A stretch of DNA of 64,000 nt, from the NCBI GenBank assembly GCA_947259115.1, contig CAMYKS010000020.1, positions 17,119 to 81,118 on the forward strand, written 5' to 3'. Origin of the DNA: an uncultured Desulfobulbaceae bacterium. GTDB taxonomy: Bacteria > Desulfobacterota > Desulfobulbia > Desulfobulbales > BM004. Of the stretch, positions 26,670 through 34,756 are shown piece after piece. A program made the position numbers and the translations under genes. The first letter of the stretch is position 1, and each line of letters starts with the position of its first letter. Under the pieces are notes generated by a model that was not told the origin of the DNA, did no database searches, and saw only the letters and a program-made list of their open reading frames with translations.

Positions 26670-27359
26670 TTAAAATTCATACCCCAGGAGGCTGATCTCT
26701 TCGGCAAACAGATCTGCCACTTTATCCCTGTCAACCTGTTCAAAAAGAGTTTGGTAATGTTGCTTGTCCCGGCGGCTGGAACTCTTGGTCCTGGGAAGGG
26801 TCAGCTTACCGGGCAGGTGCAGCCGTTCACTCAGGTAGGCCAGTTCTTCTGTCATGTTTTCATAAAGACAGACCCGGTCAACCGCTACTTCATTATTAAT
26901 GGTATATAGACCGTACCCCTTTTTCCTGAGAGATTTCATGTTACGGGAATCAACAAACTCTGAAAAAGTATGCGGTGCCCCTTCGGCACGGCGCCAATAG
27001 AACTGGGATACGGCGCGATCCCATGGGTTTCTCGCAAAGCAGAACTTGAAGTAACTGCGCCATATCTCCGCACCGATAAAGCGCCTGACCAGTTTAGCTG
27101 AAATGTGGTTGAAATAACGTCTTCTTTTCCCCTTAATAAGAAAATAGAGCATGTCACTGAAAGAGTATGCTGCAAAAGGCAGGATACAGTTCTGCGGCCC
27201 TATATACCCCAGAGTAGACCTGGTCTTTTCATCCTCAGGGCTTATCGGGGTGATTATGTCCTGCGGCCCGCAAAATTCTGACAGCGCGATCTCGATGCTT
27301 GTACCGGCTGTCTTTGTGGTCTTTAAAAAAATGAATTTATGGGTATGGGATATGATCAT
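26670..27359 (-). CDS. Sulfotransferase-family protein (family 2-like)
   Basis: A 229-residue cytosolic or membrane-associated enzyme expected to transfer sulfate from PAPS to a carbohydrate. The 5'-phosphosulfate-binding loop is FLKTTKTAGTSIE near the N-terminus, and the 3'-phosphate-binding motif is FARNPWDRAVSQF about 110 residues in. Both elements and their spacing match Golgi-type/HS2ST-like bacterial sulfotransferases. ATG 27359 is preferred to an adjacent TTG. It belongs to a minus-strand set with a second sulfotransferase-like gene and a glycosyltransferase, suggesting sulfated surface glycan. Confidence 0.82.
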   Translation of the reverse strand: MIISHTHKFIFLKTTKTAGTSIEIALSEFCGPQDIITPISPEDEKTRSTLGYIGPQNCILPFAAYSFSDMLYFLIKGKRRRYFNHISAKLVRRFIGAEIWRSYFKFCFARNPWDRAVSQFYWRRAEGAPHTFSEFVDSRNMKSLRKKGYGLYTINNEVAVDRVCLYENMTEELAYLSERLHLPGKLTLPRTKSSSRRDKQHYQTLFEQVDRDKVADLFAEEISLLGYEF

Positions 27360-27435
27360 CAAACCGTTCGGTTCTGAAATTTAGTATGCAGGTTCGGTCA
27401 TCTTGCCGTCGCCTGCATGCGGAGCCGCGGGCATT

Positions 27436-28056
27436 CTACATGGAAGGGTAGTCTTTTTCAATGGGCCTTTTCATTTTCCGGCGCAGACTCCTGAATGCCT
27501 GGTTGATGATCTCAAATATATCGATTTTCGATTTATTATAGGTCCTTTGCCATTCGCCCAGAGCTTTATCGAGATCTCCCCGGGCGCCAATCTTGTCCCA
27601 AAAAATCGGAAAATCATCCTGGGCGTTTTCCAGGCGAAAATTCATTTTACGGCTTTTGTCCTTCAGAAAGGTTTCGATATTCATATTGATAGTATCATAC
27701 AGATCCAGGCTGAACTCCATGGGGTCGTTCCGGTAGGAGGAACGCATCAATATACCGTCTGTATACGCCTCCAGGATTCCCATGTGCATATACCTGCTCA
27801 TACTTGCCGCATTGCTCTGCCGCTCCCTGGTAAGATGCACGTAAAAGGCCTCATCCCCGTACACCTTGTCCAGCCGGCCGAGAAACCAGGCAAGACGGTT
27901 ATCAGCCTCTATGTGATCCGACCCATAATTAAGCCGCTCCCTGCCAATGAAACGCGAACGGGTTTCGTGGCCGGCCGAATAGTTGGTAATATGGTTGCAG
28001 GCTTCAATAAATGTGTGGGAGCCGCATCTTCCGGTACAGAGCACAAAAACATTCAT
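27436..28056 (-). CDS. P-loop sulfotransferase-like protein
   Basis: A 206-residue protein starting with a P-loop, MNVFVLCTGRCGSHTF, typical of sulfotransferase-like and related nucleotide-dependent transferases. HLTRERQSNAASMSRY, about 80 residues in, occupies the place of the 3'-phosphate-binding segment. The C-terminal half is rich in charged helices. The start ATG 28056 is chosen over an in-frame GTG nine bases upstream. It is distinct in sequence from the neighbouring sulfotransferase and its acceptor cannot be predicted. Confidence 0.65.
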   Translation of the reverse strand: MNVFVLCTGRCGSHTFIEACNHITNYSAGHETRSRFIGRERLNYGSDHIEADNRLAWFLGRLDKVYGDEAFYVHLTRERQSNAASMSRYMHMGILEAYTDGILMRSSYRNDPMEFSLDLYDTINMNIETFLKDKSRKMNFRLENAQDDFPIFWDKIGARGDLDKALGEWQRTYNKSKIDIFEIINQAFRSLRRKMKRPIEKDYPSM

Positions 28057-28170
28057 TATTATCACAGTTCAGCGGGATATTTTATAAAATAAAAGGTCAT
28101 ATTGTCTGGGCGCTTTTAGAAATAATCATCTCTGCAACCGCTTTCAAGGTGTTTCTTAAGATGAACCGGC

Positions 28171-29307
28171 TCAGCCCAGGAGTTCATAGTAAAGCGACAC
28201 CGTCTTTTCACACATTATATCCGTGGTAAAATTATCCATGACCCATCGACGGCCGGCTTCACCATAGCGTAACAGCAGATCCGGTTCGCTCAGCGCCGTT
28301 TGAATTGCACCGGCCAGGCTCTCCTCGTTATCAGGCGCGGCAAGCCAGCCGGTTTTGCCGGGCAGAACTGTTTCCAGGCTGCCGCCGTGGGCTGTTGCTA
28401 CTACCGGCTTTCCCATGGCCTGGGCCTCTATTGCCACCCTGCCAAAGGCTTCGGCTTCTGTTGATGATGCTGAGACCACCAGGTCTGCCGCCAGGTAGGC
28501 AGCCGCCATATCACGACACACGCCGACAAATTTGACGCGGTCCTTGAGCTGCAGGCGGGTTAATAGATCCTGTACTTTTCGGGTATAGGAGGAATCCTGG
28601 CGCATTTCCCCAACACACACAGCTGTCCAGGGCAAATGAACCAGCTTGGCCATACTTTTCAGGAACACATCCTGCCCTTTCCAAGAGGTAACCCGGCCGG
28701 GCAGTAAAATCAGCGGAGCGGATTTTTTTTCACCCCCCCACTCTTTCAGCAACGATTCTACTCTAAAATCCATAACAGCTTCCGGATCAAAGACTGACTT
28801 ATCAACACCGCGATAAATAAGACGAATTTTCTCAGCCGGGACCCGGTAATGTTCCATGATATGCTCTTTTATCTTGCCTGATATGGCGATAACCCTCTCG
28901 CCCTTTGCCATGACAGCGCTGTATGCATTGATCGAATAAAACCCGTGGAAGGTGGTGACCAGCTTCGGCCGGCTGTTTTTTGCAAGACCCTTCCAGGCCA
29001 GATAACCGATCCAGGCAGGCACCCGGGAGCGCAGGTGCAGGATATCAGCCTTTTCCCGTCGCAGCAGCCTGCGCAGTGGCAGGATATGCCTGAGGCTGAC
29101 CAGACTTTTTTTGCCGACCAACCACTGCACATGCCGGCTTCCTTCTGCCTCCAACTGGTCGACCATCGGCCCGCCGCCGGAAATCACCAGGGACCGGTGA
29201 CCCTTCTCAGCCAGGTATTTACCCAACTCCAGGGTACCCCGTTCAACACCGCCGGAATACAACTCAGGCAGCATCTGAACTATGGTAAGCGGTCCTGCGG
29301 CCATCAT
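28171..29307 (-). CDS. GT4-family glycosyltransferase
   Basis: A 378-residue GT-B fold retaining glycosyltransferase. The N-terminal acceptor domain has MLPELYSGGVERGTLELGKYL, with the glycine loop of the family, and LVTTFHGFY. The C-terminal donor domain has APLILLPGRVTSWKGQDVFL and the E-x7-E-type motif in ASSTEAEAFGRVAIEAQAMG, then GKTGWLA and the helix MDNFTTDIMCEKTVSLY. It probably adds a sugar to lipopolysaccharide or another surface glycan and sits beside two sulfotransferase-like genes. Confidence 0.9.
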   Translation of the reverse strand: MMAAGPLTIVQMLPELYSGGVERGTLELGKYLAEKGHRSLVISGGGPMVDQLEAEGSRHVQWLVGKKSLVSLRHILPLRRLLRREKADILHLRSRVPAWIGYLAWKGLAKNSRPKLVTTFHGFYSINAYSAVMAKGERVIAISGKIKEHIMEHYRVPAEKIRLIYRGVDKSVFDPEAVMDFRVESLLKEWGGEKKSAPLILLPGRVTSWKGQDVFLKSMAKLVHLPWTAVCVGEMRQDSSYTRKVQDLLTRLQLKDRVKFVGVCRDMAAAYLAADLVVSASSTEAEAFGRVAIEAQAMGKPVVATAHGGSLETVLPGKTGWLAAPDNEESLAGAIQTALSEPDLLLRYGEAGRRWVMDNFTTDIMCEKTVSLYYELLG

Positions 29308-29386
29308 CTGCCAAAAATCTCCTCAGCCCAGCGCTGCGCCTCTTTAACCTCTGTATTTCACCAGTCGAGATGGTGGATTCATTATT

Positions 29387-29881
29387 TTAATGAATTGGAA
29401 TAATTTCAGCATCGTTTTTGACCGTATCATAAACGGCGCAGGAAGCCTCTCCGGTAAACCCCATCACCTCGCCCGGGTTAAGGTTCAGACAGTCGCCAAA
29501 CCGTTCTGCATTCGCCTTATGGGTATGACCTGAAAAAACCGCCTGGTAATCACCGGTCCGGGCCAGGGCATTGGCATAAAACGGATAATGGGTGGCTGCC
29601 AATTTCACCCCGCCAAATTCCAGCACAGCATGCTGGCCATGCAGTTTAAGATGCGGGTTTTGCGTGGCCACACCGGTAATGAGAAACCGGTCACCGTCGC
29701 CATTGCCGAAAACACAATGAATGTCACCTTTGAATTCACTGGAAAGCACACGGGAAGGGATAGGTGAACAGAAATCCCCGCAAAATACAATTATTTCTAC
29801 CCCGCGTTCCTTAAATATAGCAAGCATCTTACGTAAATTATCCAGATTATCGTGAATATCCGAGCAGACTCCAATTAACAT
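29387..29881 (-). CDS. YfcE/MJ0936-type metallophosphoesterase
   Basis: A 164-residue calcineurin-like phosphodiesterase. All metal-site motifs are visible: CSDIHDN near the N-terminus, FCGD, then GNGDGD in place of the usual GNCD, THYPF, and SGHTHK near residue 120. The typical substrate class is phosphodiesters such as bis-pNPP; the cellular substrate is unknown. Start 29881 (MLIGVCSDIHD) follows AAAGGAGATGAGACA and matches the family start; an upstream in-frame start adds 13 residues. It lies at the upstream end of the glycan gene set. Confidence 0.88.
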   Translation of the reverse strand: MLIGVCSDIHDNLDNLRKMLAIFKERGVEIIVFCGDFCSPIPSRVLSSEFKGDIHCVFGNGDGDRFLITGVATQNPHLKLHGQHAVLEFGGVKLAATHYPFYANALARTGDYQAVFSGHTHKANAERFGDCLNLNPGEVMGFTGEASCAVYDTVKNDAEIIPIH

Positions 29882-29953
29882 TGTCTCATCTCCTTTCTGA
29901 TTTTTTTGGAATGGTTCCACTTAATATATCGGATAACCTATCCACAACCAAAT

Positions 29954-29985
29954 AAAAAAAGGGCTACAGGCAATTCGGCTGCAGC
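29954..29985 (-). terminator. Intrinsic terminator, minus strand
   Basis: Read on the minus strand, GCTGCAG pairs with CTGTAGC across a 9-nt loop and is followed by CCTTTTTTTA. It lies directly downstream of a tRNA-like fragment on the same strand. Confidence 0.65.
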
Positions 29986-30000
29986 TCTCTCTATTGCCGG

Positions 30001-30050
30001 CCAATCTAACGAGACTCGAACTCGCAATCCCTTGGCGTAACAGTTACATC
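30001..30050 (-). pseudogene. Fragment resembling the 3' half of a tRNA
   Basis: On the minus strand GCGAGTTCGAGTCTCGT forms a textbook T-arm (five-base-pair stem, TTCGAGT loop) preceded by a GTTACGCCAAGGGATT stretch like an anticodon-stem and variable-region remnant. No matching 5' acceptor strand or D-arm is found upstream, and no CCA follows. A terminator stands just downstream. This looks like a truncated or decayed tRNA gene, perhaps left by a past integration. The rest of the 29882-30270 spacer shows no gene. Confidence 0.4.
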
Positions 30051-30270
30051 GAAATACACAACCCATGGGATTTTTACTCACTGGAATTATTTAAAAAAGT
30101 TTAGCAAAAGGGGTCTGGCAACAGGTGCCTCCGCATTACGTATATTATAAAAATATGAAGTATTAAATTCACATTCCTAACACATTGTGGCACTTGATTT
30201 AAGCCCATCTCAAATTTATTTTATAATATATACAATAGGTGATGATACCTTTAATAAGGAGGTACGACAA

Positions 30271-30765
30271 ATGCCAATCCATTTCAATGATCTGGACGTG
30301 GTTTCTGAAGCTGCAGGGTTGAGTTCAGCCCTGATTGTTCCCTGCAATATGTGTCCTGCAGCGACTGTGGCCGTAAGAGAGCAGAAACCTTTCATGCAAT
30401 TCTTCAGGAGTATTCTGAAATCGCTTCCTTTCGAACACTATATAAGGGAACTGCAGTCCCGATTAAGAGAACAGGGTGTCGACACAAAAGTTTTCAGGAG
30501 CAGCCTTTATCACCAGTGGTTTATGTGCATGTGGACTTCAGCACAACGTAAAAAACTACAGGCAACTGCGAAACAGTATGAAGCGGTGATTGTGCTGGGT
30601 TGCGACTCTGCAACCGAAACTGTCCGTGATGCAGTGAAATCAACCGACTGCAAAGTGATCGAAGGCATGAAAGTTTCCGGCATTATGAATGCCACCCTTA
30701 GGTTCCATTTGCCGTGCAATGTCTCCTTTGAAAACTGCAGGACAATTCCCATAGCCCGGCAGTAG
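30271..30765 (+). CDS. Conserved-looking cysteine protein of unknown function
   Basis: A 164-residue soluble protein that I do not assign to a family. It has a CNMCPA motif near residue 27, then FMQFFRSILKSLPFEHYIRELQSRL, a WFMCMWTS segment, a Rossmann-like AVIVLGCDSATETV element near residue 112, and a final LPCNVSFENC pair of cysteines. The spread of Cys residues suggests a metal or redox site. ATG 30271 has a strong AAGGAGG site; an in-frame ATG at 30187 does not. It lies upstream of, but 640 bp away from, the diadenylate cyclase gene. Confidence 0.65.
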   Translation: MPIHFNDLDVVSEAAGLSSALIVPCNMCPAATVAVREQKPFMQFFRSILKSLPFEHYIRELQSRLREQGVDTKVFRSSLYHQWFMCMWTSAQRKKLQATAKQYEAVIVLGCDSATETVRDAVKSTDCKVIEGMKVSGIMNATLRFHLPCNVSFENCRTIPIARQ

Positions 30766-30956
30766 AAAAAAGACGACATCCAAGTTGATACTTAGTCCAG
30801 CGCCATGAACCGGTAAAATAATATTGACGGTGGTAATCTCAACTTAAATTTTACCTACATTGAGTCAACATGATTGGCAAAGCAGTTGGAGTTTTGAGGA
30901 ATTTCAGATAATATCCTGTTTTGTTATACGTCTGGGCGCTTAAACCTATGAAAAAA

Positions 30957-31071
30957 ATGGCAAGAAGTCTTCAATTCAGGGACAGAATTTGAATTCAGCC
31001 CCCTTAACTATAAACAGGCAACAATGTGAGGGGACTGATTTTATTTTGGCTTAAAATTAAATCTGTCTCCC
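30957..31071. repeat. REP-like palindromes, possible RAYT transposase remnant
   Basis: ATGGCAAGAAGTCTTCAATTC at 30957 resembles the opening codons of REP-associated tyrosine transposases (MARxL...) but the frame dies at once. It is followed by AATTCAGGGACAGAATTTGAATTC and, at 31030-31071, an imperfect palindrome from GGGGACTGATTT to AAATCTGTCTCCC, the type of repeat that accompanies such genes. No intact transposase exists here. Confidence 0.35.
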
Positions 31072-31191
31072 GAATTAGAATTATACATATTGTACTGTTA
31101 AGTACTTGACTATCAATTTCCTGCTATGAAGGGCAAAAATATCCTTTTTCCGAGAAGTAGAGATAGTCAACTTTCACAGAAGGGAACAAAG

Positions 31192-31236
31192 GCCAGGCAT
31201 GAGGTGATTAATTTCTCAACCTGGCTTTTTCTTTTT
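31192..31236 (+). terminator. Intrinsic terminator upstream of the diadenylate cyclase gene
   Basis: GCCAGG (31192-31197) pairs with CCTGGC (31220-31225), extended by an inner GAG/CTC pair, and is followed by TTTTTCTTTTT. The source transcript is not clear; it lies 425 bp after the preceding stop codon and 170 bp before the cyclase gene, so it may end a small RNA or a leader. Apart from this and the REP-like palindromes, the 30766-31404 spacer holds nothing I can assign. Confidence 0.65.
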
Positions 31237-31404
31237 AGCCTGAAAAATTATCTAGGACTCCTGAAGGATGTCAGGTAAACATAAACATCATACAATGGAG
31301 AAGAAGCCATCAGGTTTCAAGATTATTGATTGGTATTCAATGGTAACTCACTATATATTTATTCCTGGTATATGTAGCCTAAATATATAGCAACAAAACC
31401 CTTT

Positions 31405-32298
31405 ATGAATAATCAAGGACAGGCAAATATTTTAATAGCCAATGCATTACGGCTTGCAGAAGATACACTTTGTGAAAAGGTCTTCCTTTTTTTAAACAGT
31501 GAACAGACCTGTGAGGTTCTAGCTGACATTGACTCTGTGAAAGATAAAAGAATTGTGCTTATTCTGCCTAAGAGCCAGGAAATTCCCAAGTGCATCAAAA
31601 ACAGGAAAACCGTAGTTCATACCTGGTCAGGGAACCAGACACGGTTTTCCAGAATCAAATATGCTTTCATGCAAGCAGTTTTACAAAAAGTTATCCAACC
31701 GGACAGCAAAGTCGCATGTGTCCTGGGCCCATGGGGCAGTGATCATCTTGATACCATTACCGTTCATGACCTGGGCCTTTCCTGGAGCGAAGCCTTTCCT
31801 TTTGATCCGCGCTCTTTAATTTCGAAGAATTTTTTCACAACTGTGATAGCAGTTGTTGATATAGCCCTCGACATAGGTGCACTGGGAAGAGAAGGCAAGC
31901 CCGTGGGAACTACATTCATCATTGGTAATGTAGAGCAGATAATGAGGTCATCCCACCAGGCAATATTTAATCCCTTCAAGGGCTACCCTGAGCAAGGCCG
32001 GGGAATTACCTCCTCCGAGGTTGTTGAAAGCATTAAAGAGCTTGCACAACTGGACGGTGCTTTTGTAATTTCTGAAAAAGGGATTGTTGAGGCTGCCGGC
32101 CGCCATCTTGATGCTGTAAGCTCAGTTACAAGACAGCTGAAAGGCCTTGGCTCCCGTCACAGGGCCGCGGCTAGCATCACCATATATAGTGAGGCTATTG
32201 CAGTTGTTGTTTCACAAAGCACCGGCAGGGTTACAATTTTTGATGAAGGCAAGATAGTAGCTGCCCTTGAGCCTGTTATAAGTACCCGGGTGGTTTAG
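31405..32298 (+). CDS. Diadenylate cyclase, DacZ-like (DAC domain)
   Basis: This enzyme should join two ATP into cyclic di-AMP, a second messenger controlling potassium and osmotic balance. The 297-residue chain has an N-terminal ~150-residue domain resembling the pyruvate-kinase C-terminal fold (ANALRLAEDTLCEKVFLF at the start) and a C-terminal DisA_N/DAC domain. Both catalytic motifs are present: DGA at Asp217-Ala219 and RHR at Arg251-Arg253 within LGSRHRAAASITIYSEAIAV. This architecture is that of DacZ rather than CdaA (no membrane segments) or DisA (no DNA-binding domain). No ribosome site is evident. It is convergent with the RelA/SpoT gene, 37 bp between stops. Confidence 0.85.
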   Translation: MNNQGQANILIANALRLAEDTLCEKVFLFLNSEQTCEVLADIDSVKDKRIVLILPKSQEIPKCIKNRKTVVHTWSGNQTRFSRIKYAFMQAVLQKVIQPDSKVACVLGPWGSDHLDTITVHDLGLSWSEAFPFDPRSLISKNFFTTVIAVVDIALDIGALGREGKPVGTTFIIGNVEQIMRSSHQAIFNPFKGYPEQGRGITSSEVVESIKELAQLDGAFVISEKGIVEAAGRHLDAVSSVTRQLKGLGSRHRAAASITIYSEAIAVVVSQSTGRVTIFDEGKIVAALEPVISTRVV

Positions 32299-32335
32299 CT
32301 CAAAATACAACTCTAACCTGGACAGTATAGAACCA

Positions 32336-34501
32336 TTATCTGCGCCTGACCTCAATCACTCCATCTATCTGCCGGAGATGCTGGAGCAGCCGGCTGAGAT
32401 GATCAAGGCTTTCCACTTCAAGCACCATTTTGCTTGTGGACAGGTTTTCAGCATTTATTTTGGCTTCCAGCTCAACAATATTGGCATCATCCATACTGAT
32501 GGCATTGCTCACTGCTGCAAGCATTCCTTTTTTATTCTGGGTGATGAGAAATATCTGAGCCCGGTGTACTGTTTTGGTATCGGCAGACCAACTCACCTCT
32601 ATCCTGCGCTGGGGATCTGTAGCCAATAAATTATGACAGTTGGCCTTGTGAATGGAAATACCCCGTCCTGTGGTTATAAATCCCATGATGGGGTCACCGG
32701 GGACAGGCAGACAGCACTGGCTGATTTTCACCAGCATATCATCAACACCTTCAATGGTGATGCCTTCGCTGCTTGCTCTGTCATGCTTTTGCAGTGAAGG
32801 TGCGACATCGATCATCTCCTGCTCCGCTGCTCTCTCCGCTTCTTCTGCCAGCAGCTCATCGGGTTGCAAGACCTTGATGACGTTCTGTATGGGTAAGGCG
32901 CCGGAACCAATCTTGCCCAACAGGTCTTCCAGTGAATTGCAGCGGGTGGTCTTGAGGATTTGCCGCATATGCCCTGTCTTGATGATCTTCTTTACAGATG
33001 TGTCATATTTGCGCAGCTCCCGTTCACATATCTCCCGCCCCACATTCATGGCCTTTTCTTTTTCTTCCCTGCGCAGCCAGTGACGGATGCGGGATTTTGC
33101 CCGGCTTGTCCGCACTATTGACAACCAGTCTCTGCGGGGCTTCTGCTTGGGTGAGGTGATTATTTCCACCATGTCACCGTTTTGCAGCTTGTATTTCAGG
33201 GGTACTATTTTTCCGTTTACCTTGGCCCCCACGCAGCTGTTGCCCACCTCAGTGTGGATGATATAGGCAAAATCAAGGGGTGTGCTGCCCTGGGTAAATT
33301 CCTTTACCTCTCCATTGGGGGTTAGAGCATAGACATCGGGATCGAAAAGCTCCCCGCGCACCGAATCAAGGAACTCCTTCGGATCCTTCAATTCCTGCAG
33401 CCACTGCACCAGCTGCTTCAGGCCCCTGAAGACCTTGGCATCTTGCCTGCTGATGGTCTGGCCTTCCTTATAGGCCCAGTGGGCGGCAACACCCTCCTGG
33501 GCAACCCTGTCCATTTGATGGGTACGGATCTGTACCTCCATGAATTCACCATAGGGCCCTATCACCGTAGTATGCATGGACTGGTAGTTATTTCCTTTGG
33601 GTGTACTGATAAAATCCTTGATGCGACCCGGCACCGGCGGCCAGTTGGCATGTACCACTCCCAGAGCCTCGTAGCATTCCGTCACCGTATCAACAATGAT
33701 TCTGAAAGCAACCTTGTCATAAACCTTTTCAAGTGGAATTTTCTGGGCAATGATTTTCTTATAAATTGAGTACAGATGCTTGGGGCGCCCGATGATTTCA
33801 CATTGCGTCAGATTTATTTCAGCAAGTTTCATCTGCAAGATATTGATGACTTCCTTGACATAATTTTCCCTGTCTGCGGTTGAACTTTCAATCCTGGCGA
33901 TCAGATCCGCATACTCTTCAGGATAAAGAAATTTGAAAGCAAGATCCTCAAGTTCACGCTTCATCCAGTCAATACCAAGACGGCTTGCAAGGGGTGCATA
34001 AAGTTCCAGAGTCTCGCGGGCCAATTCTTTCTGGAGTTCCTTATCATTGAGGATATAGGAACGCATATCATGCAGCCGGTCGCCAAGCTTGACCAGTAGA
34101 ACCCTGATATCAGAAGCCATGGCCAGCAGAAGTTTTCTGACGTTTTCCGCCTGGTAGGTCAGCTTGCTGTTAAATTTCACATTGGTGATTCTGGTGGCAC
34201 CGCGGATAATGTTAGCCACGTCTTTGCCGAAATCTTCTTCAACCTCCCTGATTGAAAGTGTTGGATCCCGCTTGAGCACACCGTGCAGCAGGCCGGAAAT
34301 TACGGTCTGCAGGTCAAGCTTCATGACAAGGAGTATTTCTGTAACTGAGAGCAGGTGGGCAATATACGACTCTCCTGAAGTAGGGTGCACTTGATCTGCA
34401 TGCACCTTTTCAGCAAAGAGGTAGGCTTTTTCCAAGGGTTCAAGATCCCCCTCATGGAGGTAACCCCGGGCAAGTTCTTTTATATCTTTGAAACTGGGCA
34501 T
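32336..34501 (-). CDS. relA: RelA/SpoT homologue with degenerate hydrolase site
   Basis: A 721-residue long RSH enzyme making (p)ppGpp from GTP or GDP and ATP. Domains in order are HD (about 1-190), synthetase (about 230-345, with GRPKHLYSIYKKI, RIKDFISTPKGNNYQSMHT and EVQIRT), TGS (about 385-450), a cysteine-containing region (QCCLPVPGD near 625) and ACT. The HD hydrolase centre is broken: the usual HDVVEDT reads HGVLKRD, losing the metal Asp and the catalytic Glu/Asp pair, and ADRLHNMRT reads GDRLHDMRS. It is therefore probably synthetase-only despite bifunctional architecture. A repeat cassette ends just upstream of the ATG and no Shine-Dalgarno sequence is seen. Confidence 0.9.
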   Translation of the reverse strand: MPSFKDIKELARGYLHEGDLEPLEKAYLFAEKVHADQVHPTSGESYIAHLLSVTEILLVMKLDLQTVISGLLHGVLKRDPTLSIREVEEDFGKDVANIIRGATRITNVKFNSKLTYQAENVRKLLLAMASDIRVLLVKLGDRLHDMRSYILNDKELQKELARETLELYAPLASRLGIDWMKRELEDLAFKFLYPEEYADLIARIESSTADRENYVKEVINILQMKLAEINLTQCEIIGRPKHLYSIYKKIIAQKIPLEKVYDKVAFRIIVDTVTECYEALGVVHANWPPVPGRIKDFISTPKGNNYQSMHTTVIGPYGEFMEVQIRTHQMDRVAQEGVAAHWAYKEGQTISRQDAKVFRGLKQLVQWLQELKDPKEFLDSVRGELFDPDVYALTPNGEVKEFTQGSTPLDFAYIIHTEVGNSCVGAKVNGKIVPLKYKLQNGDMVEIITSPKQKPRRDWLSIVRTSRAKSRIRHWLRREEKEKAMNVGREICERELRKYDTSVKKIIKTGHMRQILKTTRCNSLEDLLGKIGSGALPIQNVIKVLQPDELLAEEAERAAEQEMIDVAPSLQKHDRASSEGITIEGVDDMLVKISQCCLPVPGDPIMGFITTGRGISIHKANCHNLLATDPQRRIEVSWSADTKTVHRAQIFLITQNKKGMLAAVSNAISMDDANIVELEAKINAENLSTSKMVLEVESLDHLSRLLQHLRQIDGVIEVRRR

Positions 34502-34731
34502 TAGTTTTATAAGGGTTCAAGGGAAAGATTTTAATTTGCAAATTCAATTTGCAAGTATTTTTTAATGTAAAGTTGTTTTTTGACTTGGCACAAAACTACA
34601 ACTACCTGGTCCCGGTCTATATCAGTCTTTAGATGACTTTCACCTCTGTACCTTTGTGCCTCTGTGCCTCAGTGCCTCAGTGCCTCTGTACCCTAAAGGG
34701 CATAAATGCCTCTGTGCCTTTTTAAAACTTT
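34502..34731. repeat. Dispersed cassette, copy C1 (proS-relA spacer)
   Basis: A ~230-bp unit shared with 37687-37872 and 38722-38982. Order: AAGGGTTCAAGG octamer edge; a conserved AT-rich core (AATTTGCAAATTC, TTGCAAGTATTTTTTAA, TTGTTTTTTGAC); a conserved CACTACCTGGTCCCGGTCT-type segment; then tandem TGCCTCTG/TGCCTCAG octamers around TACCCTAAAGGGCATAAATG, ending GTGCCTTTTTAAA. It begins at the base next to the relA start codon. Confidence 0.8.
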
Positions 34732-34756
34732 AGCTCACTCACAATTATACTACTTC

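Noticed and set aside
27403..28092. Open frame of 229 codons on the plus strand opposite the P-loop sulfotransferase-like gene
   Set aside because: No motif or ribosome site, whereas the minus-strand frame has a P-loop and fits its neighbours.
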